From Reticulascus tulasneorum (taxonomy: Eukaryota > Ascomycota > Sordariomycetes > Glomerellales > Reticulascaceae): 64,000 nt of DNA. The stretch covers positions 372,001 to 436,000 of the forward strand of contig LSAX01000013.1 in assembly GCA_001557505.1 (NCBI GenBank), read 5' to 3'. A model generated the notes under the pieces. It was not told where the DNA came from. It worked only from the letters and a program-made list of their open reading frames with translations, and made no database searches. Shown here one piece after another: positions 11,653 to 22,376 of the stretch. A program made the translations under genes and the position numbers. The stretch's first letter is position 1. Each line of letters opens with the position of its first letter.

Positions 11653-12088
11653 ATGCGCCCATCATTTCTACTCAACATTCTCGCTGCTGGTTTAGCTTCA
11701 GCCACATGCTATAATGCCGGCCAGGGATGGGATGGGTGGGAGATAGAAGTTGAGGACTTAATCGAGTATTGGTGCAGATATGAAGTTATCCCAAACCAAT
11801 TTTACTTTGACAATCCACAGCAAAGATGTTTCAACCTCGGCAAACCCGACCCCTACATGAGAGTCAACTTCAAAATCTTGAATTTGCTTCCAAGTGCTCC
11901 AACCGCTCTCACATATGAAGCTTGTGTGGATGGCCTCCTGAAGGAGGTTATAGGGTGCAACCGGGGTGGCGAATCATCATACGTAAATTGGGCTTATAAG
12001 TATGTTTCTGGTCCTTGTCTTATCTTTGTTCCATAGACTGACTTCCCTGAACCCTCAAAGATCTGACCCAAATTCGGGCGCTTGTTAA
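11653..12088 (+). CDS. Small secreted protein (effector-like), ends in DPNxGxC
   Basis: Two exons, 11653-11999 and 12061-12088, with a 61-nt GTATGT...CAAAG intron, encode 124 aa. I start at ATG 11653 because it opens a clean signal peptide (MRPSFLLNILAAGLASATC); an earlier in-frame ATG at 11506 would bury it. The mature part has Cys residues and the segments TYEACVDGLLKEVIGCNRGGESS and, across the splice, WAYKSDPNSGAC before TAA. A C-terminal W-x-Y-x-S-D-P-N-x-G-x-C after a C..G-L..E-(I/V)..C-x-x-G-G stretch recurs in a widespread group of fungal secreted proteins of unknown role. The alternative acceptor at 12036 keeps frame but adds eight residues and spoils the motif. Function is unknown. 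Confidence 0.72.
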
Positions 12089-12829
12089 ACGGACTGGAAA
12101 AATTCTGAGACTGGACGGAGAGTCTCTCTGTTGTGAACAAAGACCGTGTGTAGCTTTAGTGGGGCTTTGGTGGGGGAGTCATGGATGAGCGGAAGACAGG
12201 AACACGTATCAAGATGGGCAGGGGATTTCCGTTACATACTCGAAGTGTGATCAATCTCTGTATATGTGTGTTTGCAGATCCTGGGGTTGCTTTGGCTTGC
12301 TGAAATTGAAGTCCTAGGCTGCCAAAAACGGCAGTCCAGACAGCGACACAGATACTATTGCTGCAATTTTCTAAAGTCTACAGGTAGCAGACGCCGATTC
12401 CGTATGATAAGCTTTCTTAGCGACCTGGCAGTCATCAGTGGGTCGGCAATCTTGAACAAAGATTTCGGCTTTCTTATACTCCCTGTGACTAAATGCTGCC
12501 ACCACTTCTTCTGCTGTGGAATCCGTTATGAACTCAGGATGACCCGTCACGTTAGAAGTATATGCTGGATGGGCTGCGATGGGAGGTAAAACCAGAAATT
12601 TATGGAACTTAAAGACAACTTAGCATGAGAAATTGATGGTAGGATAGTGTGAGAATTGGGACAGCACCAGGCTTTGCAAATCAAGCCACACTCCACCCCA
12701 AATGCAAGGTGGTGGTGGTTGAGACTGCTTTGTCAGCAACATGCGGCTGAAGTGCAGCCAATATCTTGCTGATTTGGCGTCACTTCGCCCAAAATCGCTA
12801 TCACGTCCGTAAAGAGCACAGCTTTAGCT
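12089..12829. other. Intergenic, 0.74 kb
   Basis: Lies between the small secreted protein and the first HET gene. Nothing assignable is seen. Confidence 0.5.
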
Positions 12830-14617
12830 ATGAGACTCATCAACACAACGACTCTAGTGTTGCGGGAATTTTTTGGGAAGTCAATACCGTTCTATGCCAT
12901 CCTGTCCCATACCTGGGAGGAAGAAGAGGTCAGCTTTCAAGACTGGGCCGACCGAAGCTCTGCCTCCAAGAAAAAGGGCTTTGGTAAAATCCTTGGCGCA
13001 TGCCGACTGGCGAAGACGGAAGGGCACGACTACATTTGGGTCGACACCAACTGCATTGACAAAACCAGTTCCTCCGAGCTTACGGAGGCAATCATCTCCA
13101 TGTTTGTGTGGTACCAAAATGCACAAGTCTGCTATGTATACCTCGCCGATGTCTCCGACGAAAATGAGGAGGCTGGCACTGTTAGCCCCCTCTCCAGTCG
13201 ATGGTTCACGAGGGGCTGGACGCTTCAAGAACTTCTCGCACCGCAAACTGTCGTATTTTACAGCAAGGACTGGAAGTCCCTCGGAACGAAAGTTTCCCTG
13301 CGCTCTGAAATATCACAGATTACTGGTATCCATACCCGATACCTGTGGCAAAAAACTAAGGGAGAATGGTATTATGGAAACACTACGGATCTTCCGGTCG
13401 TTCAAAGTATCGAGCTTTCCGTTCGGATATCCAAGGCGAGTGTTGCCGAGAGATTTTCGTGGCTTTCGAAAAGGGAAACGACTAGAGTTGAGGATATGGC
13501 TTACTGCATGCTTGAAATCTTCAACTTAAACATGCCCCTGCTTTACGGGGAGGGCGAGAGGGCATTCGCAAGGCTCCAACAGGAGATCATGAAAGCCTCG
13601 GATGATCATTCTCTCTTCTGCTGGACTTGGGACAGGAGCCTAAATCAAGGAGATTTACTTGCTACGAACGCAGCAGGATTTCGGAACAGTGGCCGGTTCC
13701 TCATGAAGACGGAAAAGACGAGACCATCTCCATACTTCTTAACCAACTCTGGCCTCTCTATTACGATTCCAATCCTTCACTCATGGTCTTCGTTCATCGG
13801 GGTATTGCGAGTCGAGACGTCTGATGGTGAAAAGTCTTTAGGCTTGCCTATGGTCGGAGATCTTGAAACTGGGCGGTTCTATCGGGCGCGAGATCCTCCA
13901 GAGCCACTCCCTCTGGGTGATGTAGCAATGGAGAGCTTCGAGAAGAATATTTTTATTTCCAAGAGCCATAATATTGTCCATGGTCTAGGTCTGACAATTG
14001 GAGACTCTCGAGGCCCGCCACCCCGGATAGGGTCAATAGGTGCGCAGACAGCCGCTTTACTCACTTTTGAGGATCGACCTTTGCTGGCAGAAATCTTCTC
14101 TTTCCCTCCGTACCTCCACCCGTATCTTGATGGCAGAGTTTCTTTTAGGCATAATCACCGCGGAAGGCCTGGTGTTTTTGAGTGGATGGTGGATGAGAAT
14201 GACCTCCTCGTTGAGAGATCGGATGGCTCATCGTCCGAAGGTGTTATCGTTCACTTGCAACTTCGCTCTGGGGACACGGTCTCCTTTCTCCTTGTCTCGA
14301 CGCTTTCGATGGATAAGACATGGACCTGGAACTACTGTAACATCCCTCAGAGTTATACATTGTTACTGCTGGCGCTAGGGAAAGACCATCAATTCGGCAA
14401 ACGTGAGATGGACATGGAGGTCCTTGACCGAGTCAAAAGAGCGATCGCCGAGCCCGCGTTTGGGGAAATTCTTAATTTGGAGGCGCAACAAAACACATAT
14501 GTCATCTCACTTTCGATAGCCCCACGAGATGTGGTCGTTGACGAGATTGCCGTACGCCACATGCACTTACGACTGTCCTCTTCAGGGCCAGCCAGCACAG
14601 ATAATTCGTACGCGTGA
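12830..14617 (+). CDS. HET-domain (heterokaryon incompatibility) protein 1
   Basis: Intronless, 595 aa. The HET domain fills the first ~250 residues: YAILSHTW at ~23-30, then a charged W-x-x-D segment. YIWVDTNCIDK follows near 72-82, the aligned Tyr-Val-Tyr-Leu-Ala-Asp strand near ~108, and SRWFTRGWTLQELLAP at ~126-141. The order and the S-R-W-F-x-R-G-W-T-L-Q-E-L box match the HET-E/HET-D type of Podospora. The rest is a long beta-rich C-terminal region with no NACHT, WD40 or ankyrin repeats. HET proteins trigger cell death when genetically different hyphae fuse; here the partner is unknown. Ends 546 bp before the stop of the GNAT gene, which runs towards it. Confidence 0.9.
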   Translation: MRLINTTTLVLREFFGKSIPFYAILSHTWEEEEVSFQDWADRSSASKKKGFGKILGACRLAKTEGHDYIWVDTNCIDKTSSSELTEAIISMFVWYQNAQVCYVYLADVSDENEEAGTVSPLSSRWFTRGWTLQELLAPQTVVFYSKDWKSLGTKVSLRSEISQITGIHTRYLWQKTKGEWYYGNTTDLPVVQSIELSVRISKASVAERFSWLSKRETTRVEDMAYCMLEIFNLNMPLLYGEGERAFARLQQEIMKASDDHSLFCWTWDRSLNQGDLLATNAAGFRNSGRFLMKTEKTRPSPYFLTNSGLSITIPILHSWSSFIGVLRVETSDGEKSLGLPMVGDLETGRFYRARDPPEPLPLGDVAMESFEKNIFISKSHNIVHGLGLTIGDSRGPPPRIGSIGAQTAALLTFEDRPLLAEIFSFPPYLHPYLDGRVSFRHNHRGRPGVFEWMVDENDLLVERSDGSSSEGVIVHLQLRSGDTVSFLLVSTLSMDKTWTWNYCNIPQSYTLLLLALGKDHQFGKREMDMEVLDRVKRAIAEPAFGEILNLEAQQNTYVISLSIAPRDVVVDEIAVRHMHLRLSSSGPASTDNSYA

Positions 14618-15163
14618 TGCCTCAGGGGCCTTTTCAAAGCCCGAATGGCGATTTAACTCTGTTCTTCCAAGATCCCTCACATATGAAGCCCGTTGATGAG
14701 AGATGGTCTATTGTTTCATTCACGTTTTGAAGCGGGAAATGAAGTGCTTGATAGCAACCATTACAGGCTGGAAGCCAAGTATCCGGGATGACCAGCGCAG
14801 ATACAGAGTACGATAAATCTTGCATAATCACGGATTACTGGGGGAATGCGAGGCTTATGGAATGCGCTTGGAGGAACGTTCGTTATAATTACTGCCATAA
14901 CAAGAATCCGTTGACTCTGTTGTCGTGACAGAGGTTAGTGTATGCACAATAGCCAGCCTTCCGCTATCACTGCCCCCTACTATTATACTACATGGAGCAG
15001 AATGCAACTGCTTTCAAGCATTGGCCAATCAAGTTACATGAATAAAATGGTTGATTGAGCGGTTGTAATTGTATTACCCTAATCTACCCACAATCCAAAA
15101 ACTTGATATTACGCAAACATCTCATACTAGATTCTTTCCATTACATCCGTTTTGAACGCAAAC
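14618..15163. other. Intergenic, 0.55 kb, convergent
   Basis: 3' regions of the HET gene and of the minus-strand GNAT gene. No other feature is seen. Confidence 0.5.
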
Positions 15164-15856
15164 TCACAGATACCATTTTCCACCAGCAATCAACCCCTTC
15201 TTTGATTCGTCCCAAGTAGTCCTATCAAATCGATAGATCACCTCGTCAATCATGGTTCCATTGCCCTCCTTTTGGTGCGGAGACGGACGCGACTTCAAAA
15301 CCCCGACTTTATCGAGCCCCATCGATTTCATTAACGCTATCCAAGGCAGGTTGGTCTGATCCGTATTCATAGAGATTTGTCCGCACCCAAGCTCATTGAA
15401 ACCATACTCCACAAGGGCAGAAAAAACCTCGATTGCATAGCCTTTCCGCCGATATCGATGATCAATCACCGCCCCAATGTCGCCTGTTACTACACTTTTG
15501 GAGGGGTCGCTCAGAGACGGCTCTGTCTTAAAGGAATTAAAGCCTGTCGTGCCGATGACAATGCCGTCATCGACTTCAAAAGCTGTAGTTGGTGATTCTT
15601 GATCGTATTCTTTTTTTAGTAGTATAGTCATCCATGCATTCTTGCCTTGTGCCGTGGTGGTTGCGCTTTTCTCGATGAAGTCGAGTTGTTGCTCCAAGGT
15701 CTGATCTGGGCCTTTCTTGCTCCCATAAGGACTATCAAGGGGATCATTGATCATGATAACAAATGGCTTGGCATCACAGGATCGAGCGCTGCGGAGGATG
15801 ATGCGAGGAGTTACAACCTGGTGAGACGGTCTGGCATATTCCGGCGGAGAAGACAT
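15164..15856 (-). CDS. GNAT N-acetyltransferase (RimJ/RimL type) 1
   Basis: Single exon, 230 aa, start ATG 15854-15856. The N-terminus TPRIILRSARSCDA.PF is the usual beta-1/alpha-1 start of the Acetyltransf_3 (RimJ/RimL) family. IGTTGFNSF forms the middle strands. GDIGAVIDHRYRRKGYAIEVFSALVEYGF holds motif A, with the acetyl-CoA pyrophosphate loop R-R-K-G-Y-A. The family acetylates protein N-termini or small amines from acetyl-CoA; the acceptor is not evident. The start sits only 8 bp from a 19-bp minisatellite that occupies its upstream region. Confidence 0.85.
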   Translation of the reverse strand: MSSPPEYARPSHQVVTPRIILRSARSCDAKPFVIMINDPLDSPYGSKKGPDQTLEQQLDFIEKSATTTAQGKNAWMTILLKKEYDQESPTTAFEVDDGIVIGTTGFNSFKTEPSLSDPSKSVVTGDIGAVIDHRYRRKGYAIEVFSALVEYGFNELGCGQISMNTDQTNLPWIALMKSMGLDKVGVLKSRPSPHQKEGNGTMIDEVIYRFDRTTWDESKKGLIAGGKWYL

Positions 15857-16828
15857 GATAGAATGATCGAAGCTGGAGAGCTGGATCGAAGCTGGAGAGC
15901 TGGATCGAAGCTGGAGAGCTGGATCGAAGCTGGAGAGCTGGATCGAAGCTGGAGAGTTGAAGAATGCGATGCAATGAGGTTATAAATGAGTGAGAATAGG
16001 GGAACTCAACACATCAAAATTTGAAAACTTATTAGAAGATCTGAAGACCCTGGCTTTATTTCCTGTTTCACGGGACGAAATTTGATGTGGTATGCGACCG
16101 GCTGACTCATTCGGCGTGCCCAATGCGGTGATTGTTAGTTGCACAATTAGCCTGTGTTCCCGGCAATAATTAGTGTTTGCCCCGCCGAGGAAGAAATACA
16201 GTTAAGAGAACTTTGAGGTTGCATGCATATGCTCCGTTTGTGGGTTACTCTCGTTTCGCACTCTGTTAATTATTGACGTTGATCTATTAGAATACATGCA
16301 CGCCATTTGGAAACCGGGAGCTCAGATGAAATGCTTCGTCATAAGCAGTAAGCTGCAGGGAGTCATGTGACTGTGGCATCGTCGTTTGCAGCAGTAATTA
16401 CGGTCACGGTGATACAGGTGCCCAGAGAGGACCATCCGCCTTACATGAGATACCTAAGCATGGATATAGGACTGCGGGACACAGGATCTAGCCCTAATTA
16501 GGTAGGTTAGACCCCTGTTTTTACTGCACCAAAGTGATGTATGTGTAAACCAGCTGTGATAACGCCAAGTGCCAAAGACAATGTGAGCCCGCTCAATCTA
16601 GGTCAGTCTCGACTCAGATCAAAGCAACAAATGCTCAGTTCCCAAGACGCAAATATAATGGCATATATTAAGCGCAAACAGCCTTAGAGCGGAGCAGACG
16701 TAGAGCTAGATGAGCAAACCTGAACCTAAGCTGAGTCATTCCCGAGCAGACCTGAGCCAAAGCAGCAAGCCAACGCGTGACCTTAAGCTTTGGATGGTAA
16801 GCAGATTGGGGTGCAATACAACTACTTC
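15857..16828. other. Intergenic, 1 kb
   Basis: Upstream of the GNAT gene and downstream of the MBOAT gene. Contains the minisatellite at 15865-15959. The rest shows no coding region. Confidence 0.5.
15865..15959. repeat. 19-bp minisatellite, five tandem copies
   Basis: The unit GATCGAAGCTGGAGAGCTG is repeated five times in perfect register. Only the last copy differs (GAGTTG for GAGCTG). Copies lie at 15865, 15884, 15903, 15922 and 15941. On the minus strand it lies just before the GNAT start codon and would form most of a 5' untranslated leader. Confidence 0.95.
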
Positions 16829-18029
16829 TCAGCTCTGCTGAATAAGCCTTCTGAAAATCCCAAACGTCATCTGGTCCCTGTCCGGATCGTCCATGTTGCG
16901 CATAGTCGAATAGGACCAGTACGGCCCAATGCACACCATCCATGTCAAAACCCAGGCGTAGCCTAGCGCATATTCAATGCTCCTTGGTAGCCGGATTGGA
17001 GAAGCCTTGTACAAGCCTTTAATTGCGTCCTCCGCCATGATGCCAAAGGCCTGACTGCTGAAGAATATCAGCTGGCCAGTCTGCTCCCCTTCGGCCATGT
17101 GGTGTAGACATGCTGAGAGGGAAAACGCCAGGATTAGCCGTGCGTATCGAGATACCCGAGTCCCGCGCGGGAAGATGAAATCCGCAAAGTAGTCGGCCGG
17201 GCCGGTTAGGGCCTTTCGCAGGCCCTGGTGGTAATATTTTCTACGCATCTTCATTAGCCATAGACCACGTTACTAGATGACTGTCAACTCACCCCCAAAA
17301 TTGCCGCACAGAATATGCTTGGCTAGGCCAACCGTACCAAACTGGCGGCCAGTCTTTCGGATTGCCCCCTCCGAGAACCGCAACGGTGGCCAACAGATAG
17401 TAGCAGGCAACTACACCTATCGCTGCGCTCGCAAGAAAGATGAGGGTTGAGACAATGCGAAAAACAACGTCTTCGACAGAAACATCCTTACTTCCAAAGA
17501 GGTACGCGAGCGACTGCTTCTCTGGCGATATCATTTTCGGATCTGGCGGCGGTCCGGCAGTGCACAAGTCTAGGTATACATAGGTGGCCACAAAAATCAG
17601 CAAGCTGCGAGTAAGAAACTGTGTTCGGCTCGGTAAGGCGCCATCTTTTGGGAAAGGCGGAACTTCAATCTGGTATCTAGTTCCAATTCTTCGCCAGTTG
17701 AACGGGAGTAGGGCTGCTCGGAGGATGTGCACCGCAGTGAGGCGATCGCTATCTCGCGCACCTAGATCCTGCCTGCCGAGCTTCGAAACAAGTATGATCT
17801 CGAATGAATTCAAGAAGGTAGTCCATGTTGCACCCAGTACCAGGCTTGTTAGACCACGATTCTTGTTGTATTCCAGAAACGCTGTTTGGAAGCTGTACGT
17901 CAAGGTGGCTAGTATGACTGCGGCTGCAACTCGATTGCTGGAATGAGGGGGAATGGCGGTGAGTGTGACGGTGAAGATGGCCACGGCGCTGATAGGCCAC
18001 TGCAATACTTTATAGATAGAAGTATCCAT
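16829..18029 (-). CDS. Wax-synthase-like membrane-bound O-acyltransferase (MBOAT family)
   Basis: Two exons, 18029-17293 and 17240-16829, encode 382 aa. The 52-nt intron removes a stop, and the splice joins SVRQFWG to KYYHQGLRK. This rebuilds the wax-synthase signature (S-x-R-x-F-W-G-x-x-x-H-Q). A second motif, FSLSACLHHMAEG near residue ~300, holds the expected catalytic His. Several hydrophobic helices flank both, so it is an ER/membrane enzyme. Family members transfer acyl or acetyl groups to alcohols, and fungal ones often act in terpenoid or trichothecene-type pathways. No polyketide, terpene or peptide synthase is nearby, so the acceptor is unknown. Confidence 0.85.
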
Positions 18030-18651
18030 CTTGAAGATGGCCTTCCACAGATGTTCGCAAAGGGTGTCGATGAGGGCAAGCAGGCACTATTAAAGAAAAA
18101 TTGTAATCACCGTAACACGTAAGATTTTAGCGGCTGTCGATACGGCACTCCAGAATCCTTTGGCTTCGACCACAATCTCGGTTAATGATAAGGCTAGGTT
18201 TTAGCTGTTCACATTACGGAAACAGAACTTCGTACGCGTATTGAAATTGTGAACCGTTAGCGCTGTCGGATCGCAAGCGGGCGCTAAGTCTGGCGTATCA
18301 GTCTCACTGTTTTCCGAGTCGGCCGCATAAACAAAAGCGGGACTTGCCGACCACACACACCAGCGCTCGAGGAGATCAACATCGAAGCTGAGAACGGGCT
18401 CGTCTCACGTCGACCGGGTTCAAGCAAACTCAGGAACATGCCTTGTAGCTTTTAGTGTCTGGCAAAGCGCTGAGCCATGGCGACAATGTCTTCTGCGAGG
18501 ACGACACGGCAATGCTAGGGTCTAGAATTGGGATTCGACAGTGCACCGGGAATCAGGTCAAGATATCTCACAACAGCGCATTTTGGAGATATCGATGATC
18601 CCCCCGACCCTGTCCGCCGACGCCGTATAATATACAGAAACAGATGCATGC
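18030..18651. other. Intergenic, 0.6 kb
   Basis: Promoter side of the MBOAT gene and 3' side of the NLR gene, both on the minus strand. Nothing else is visible. Confidence 0.5.
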
Positions 18652-21522
18652 CTATTCTCCCGCAGAAAATAGCCATTCTAAGCCGTAGCAATCTGACACA
18701 TGAGCCCCGTACGACGTCAGAATTCCTTCAGTTGTATCGTGGTGCCTGAAAACAGCAACCTGTAGTGCCGTAAGGCCCGAGTTGTCGATCGCATTAACAT
18801 TGGCACCCTTTTCAAGCAACCGCCTCACCACGCCCTCATGTCCATTCATGGCAGCCCAGGTAAGTGCCGTTTGGCCGCAATCCTTATCCGTCGACTCAAT
18901 GTTGGCACCCTTGTCGAGCAACAGCTTCACCACCCCCTCGTGCCCGTTCTCTGCGGCCCAGAGCAGCGCCGTCGAGCCGTAAATGATATCCTTCGGTTCC
19001 ATCTCGGCATTCCGGTCAAGTAGCTGCTTTACTACGCCCTCGTGTCCTTCATCGGCGGCCCAGCCAAGCGGAGTCTGGCCGAACTTGAGATCCGTTGACT
19101 CAATATCGGCACCGTTATCGAGCAACAGCTTCACCACGCCTGCATGCCCATTTTCCGCGGCCCAGCTTAGCGGCGTCTGGAGGTGCCTGCTATCCTTCGA
19201 CTCCGTATCGGCGCCTCTATCGAGTAACTGCTTCACCACGTCATCATGGCCATTCCTAGCAGCCCAGCTAAGCGGCGTCTGGTCTAAGCCGTCTTTCAAA
19301 TCCGGATCAGTTCCATCCAGCAAAGATCCTACCGCATCTTTTATACCGAAGTATGCAGCTAAATGCAACCCCGCCACTTGTCGCGGAGTCTCCTGGCTGT
19401 ACTCCAAATGCGATGGCCATCGCTTAGAGGCTAGTAGTGCTTGACCCGCCGCCTCTACCTTCCTCTGCGACTTCAGAAATTCCAGAACCTCCAGGGGGAG
19501 AGTTGAAGACTTGAAGGCATGGTGACCCCAGTTGTGCGCGGCATAGTCGTACAGCCGATTCGTTCGCAGTCGCTCCTCGAACTCATCATCCGTTTCACAG
19601 AACCCGCCATCGAAGGTGTCAAATGAGAGATAAGTAATGCAGGTTGTCGTGATTTCGGCCTCCGCATTAGGAAACCATTTCTTCTGTCTCTGCTCAAAGT
19701 ATTCCTGCGCTGTGTAGTGGACTAACCGGATAATACCACTCTGCTCATCTAATGTGACTAATCCGGCGCAATCAGAAATCAGATCTTCAACTTCATGCAG
19801 ATACTCATGTCTCAGCTCAGTCGCCTTAGGTCTGACGGCAGCCGCACATTGGATCTCGGTCATCAAGAGTGGACGTCTGGCGTGAGTAATCCAAGATAAG
19901 ATCTTGTGCATAGTTTCTTTCCGACCTTCATTCAAGCTGTTGATCCTCTCCATTGCGTGATCATAGAGCGCATCGAGACCCGCAATCCCGCGAGGAATAT
20001 CTTCTAGTGCATCTCTGATATCTCCAGGCGTGGATTTGCTGAGCAGGTAGTCGACGTGCAGCTTGGCGAGTAGGAACCTGAATTGTTACTTAGTCGGAGT
20101 CCGAGAGTAGTACAATGAGAGTGGTAAAAGAACATACATCCCATCTGCAGCACCGACAACCCGTGCTCTAATAGCATCCTGAAGGTCTGGGAAGTGGGAA
20201 ACTTTTGGACGCCGAGTAGCAGCTAGCCTGCCGTTTACATGTGCGAGGATGTCATGATCCGAGGCTCGGATTTCTGTCGTCGCATACTCTGTGAAATGTT
20301 CCGCAAAGTGATGTCTGACCTCCGGACGCGAGGTTACAAAAATGTTCACTTTACCTTCTTGTTGAAGGCTTGATACGGATGACAGTATCTCGTCCCTGTC
20401 TTCGAATGAAATCTCATCAATTGCATCGACAATGAGGAAAACCTTTGAATATAGAGCAGTCATGGACCGGATCGCTGCTAAGATTTTGCTGGGTGATGGT
20501 CGCGACTGCTTGTCCCTATGTTTGTCGTAGAGGGCTATGACGCTGTCGAGTATAGTCTGCGGGCCTTGGGCAAGTTGCTTCAGTAAACTCGCGAGGAGCT
20601 GCACAGCCGTCTGCTCGTCCTGCCGCCGGAAGTTGCAATAAATATATACAACAGCAATACTCTTATCATCCCTAAATCTTGTGACGAGGTCGTCAATTAC
20701 GATTGACGCAAGGATTGTCTTGCCTGCTCCAGGGATGCCCGGACAAAACAACGTCTGCTTGTCGTTTTCTAGCCAAGTTTGGAACTTGTCTGAATCCAGA
20801 AGCCACTGCCCAGTTTCGGCCTGTCGCCGATTGATAAAGTCGTTCTGCTGGGGAGCATAATCAATCGATGTAATCCAGCTGAGAATGTTTCGGCGGAGCT
20901 CGACAGCATGTTGGTTATCTTGGCCGTCCTGTAACCGATCTAGGCCTTCCTTTAGGCCTCCTTGAGATGTCTCGAGACGTCCTATCCGGCGTGACACTTC
21001 CGCAGATTGGCTCTGGCTCTTCTCTAGTCCTCCTTTTAGGAGCCTCGTTGTGACTTCCAGCAGTTTCCTGTTATCGTTTGCTGTCTTCCTTATTTCCTGG
21101 ATTAATTTCCTGGAGTTATTTTCCAACGCCAGATGCAAGACTGACTTTTCGCGCTCGATAGATGCGAGGATTTTGTAAACTTCCTTCTCTTTGAATGGCC
21201 ACGCCAGGTTTTCCACTGCACCTTTTATACCATGTTTGGGCTGGAGTGTAGCTCCGATGGCTTGTAAAGTAATCAAAAGTCGGCCCAGAGGCGCCCCAGG
21301 AGCCTCGAGGGCTTTGATTGTCTCTGACCAAGCCTTGCCCTCATCCGAATCATCGGCTTCGTCATGAAGTCTTTCAAGAATGTGTCCGCATGCTCGCACC
21401 TCCCTGAGGATATCTTTCCGCTCTTTCGCTGCGCCACGGGCTGTACTGACGTATTTTGCAACCTCAGAGCAGAGTTGAATAACCGCGATGACGCTAGCGG
21501 CTGTGCTAAGCGGATCACCCAT
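18652..21522 (-). CDS. NLR-like STAND protein 1: HeLo-like N-terminus, NACHT, ankyrin repeats
   Basis: Two exons, 21522-20138 and 20077-18652, give 936 aa. The 60-nt intron joins ..GAADGM to FLLAKLHVDYL. The N-terminus (MGDPLSTAASVIAVIQL..) looks like the HeLo-like/STAND N-terminal domain. A coiled-coil-rich linker follows (about 130-205). The NACHT domain has Walker A PGIPGAGKT (~261-269), Walker B VFLIVDAIDE (~361-370) and the sensor VNIFVTSRPE. After a winged-helix region come five regular ankyrin repeats of 33-34 residues (DNA about 18770-19280), each with a W-A-A-x-x-G-H core. In such fungal NLRs ligand sensing by the repeats is thought to trigger oligomerisation and death signalling through the N-terminus. 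The ligand is unknown. Confidence 0.92.
18770..19280 (-). repeat. Five in-phase ankyrin-coding repeats within NLR 1
   Basis: 102-bp units begin near 19278, 19176, 19074 and 18972; the last, near 18870, is 99 bp. Each encodes T-P/A-L-x-W-A-A-x-x-G-H..VV..LL......E. The similarity between copies is much higher than in the ankyrin part of NLR 2, which suggests recent duplication or gene conversion. Confidence 0.8.
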
Positions 21523-22376
21523 CTCGGTAATGGGCTCGATTGCGTACGATCAGACGGCTTCTACTGATGGGTAATGCTTTGCATTGTAAGGTACCTGCTG
21601 GAGGCACATGTCTCGACTCGCCTTACGATTTACCACGATCGGGAGTACGCCGGTGAAGCCATCAAAGGCTGGAGTCCGCTGCCCAACTGCAGAATGAAAA
21701 AGAGACCGAATTGAACCAACACCTGCGATTTATATTAGTAGCGCAGAACGGAATATAGTGGCCAAGGATTGCGTCGACCGGAGAGACAACCGAATGATGT
21801 TGAAGGATGGTGGCGGCGAGCTTCGTCGAGCTGAACCAAATTGAGGGTGCTTAATTACCTTAGGCAGCAATCCCCGCATTCAAAGTATAGCACTTCAAGA
21901 GGCGATCGCTCTGATGCGCGCTACCCGATCGGCTGCTATATGTTTTGGCCGTTGCGCAAGCGTCATGTCCGGCCCGAATTGAATGGGACACCAAACATCA
22001 GCACCATGTATATTTGTATATTTTGATGATAAAGCAGGGGTATCCGGATCAAGTTGAGAAACTGTACAGCTCTTTATTACACTGATGTGTTTTTGACCTG
22101 GATGAATATTTCATTGACATGGATGTGACATCAGTCATGCGGCCGTACAGGCTGGCGCGGTCTTAGGGACATCGCAATTGAATAATTAATTGGAGGCTCT
22201 GTGTGGCCCGTTAATCAGTGAAGAATACTGCGCCGCTCGCCTGCACATTACCAGTATCGCCAATAGATTATCTCAAAATTCCTTATCCCAGCGGTCCCTC
22301 TTAATTTACATCATTGCTCCCGCCTCCATCTGCTTCCACACAAACCGGCGAAATACGATGGAATACAGCCCAAAAG
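21523..22376. other. Intergenic, 0.85 kb, divergent promoters
   Basis: Lies between the divergently transcribed NLR 1 (minus) and HET 2 (plus) genes, so it must carry both promoters. No clear TATA box is recognised. Confidence 0.5.

Noticed and set aside
12266..12589. 107-codon frame upstream of HET 1
   Set aside because: Cys-rich by chance composition, with no signal peptide and no motif.
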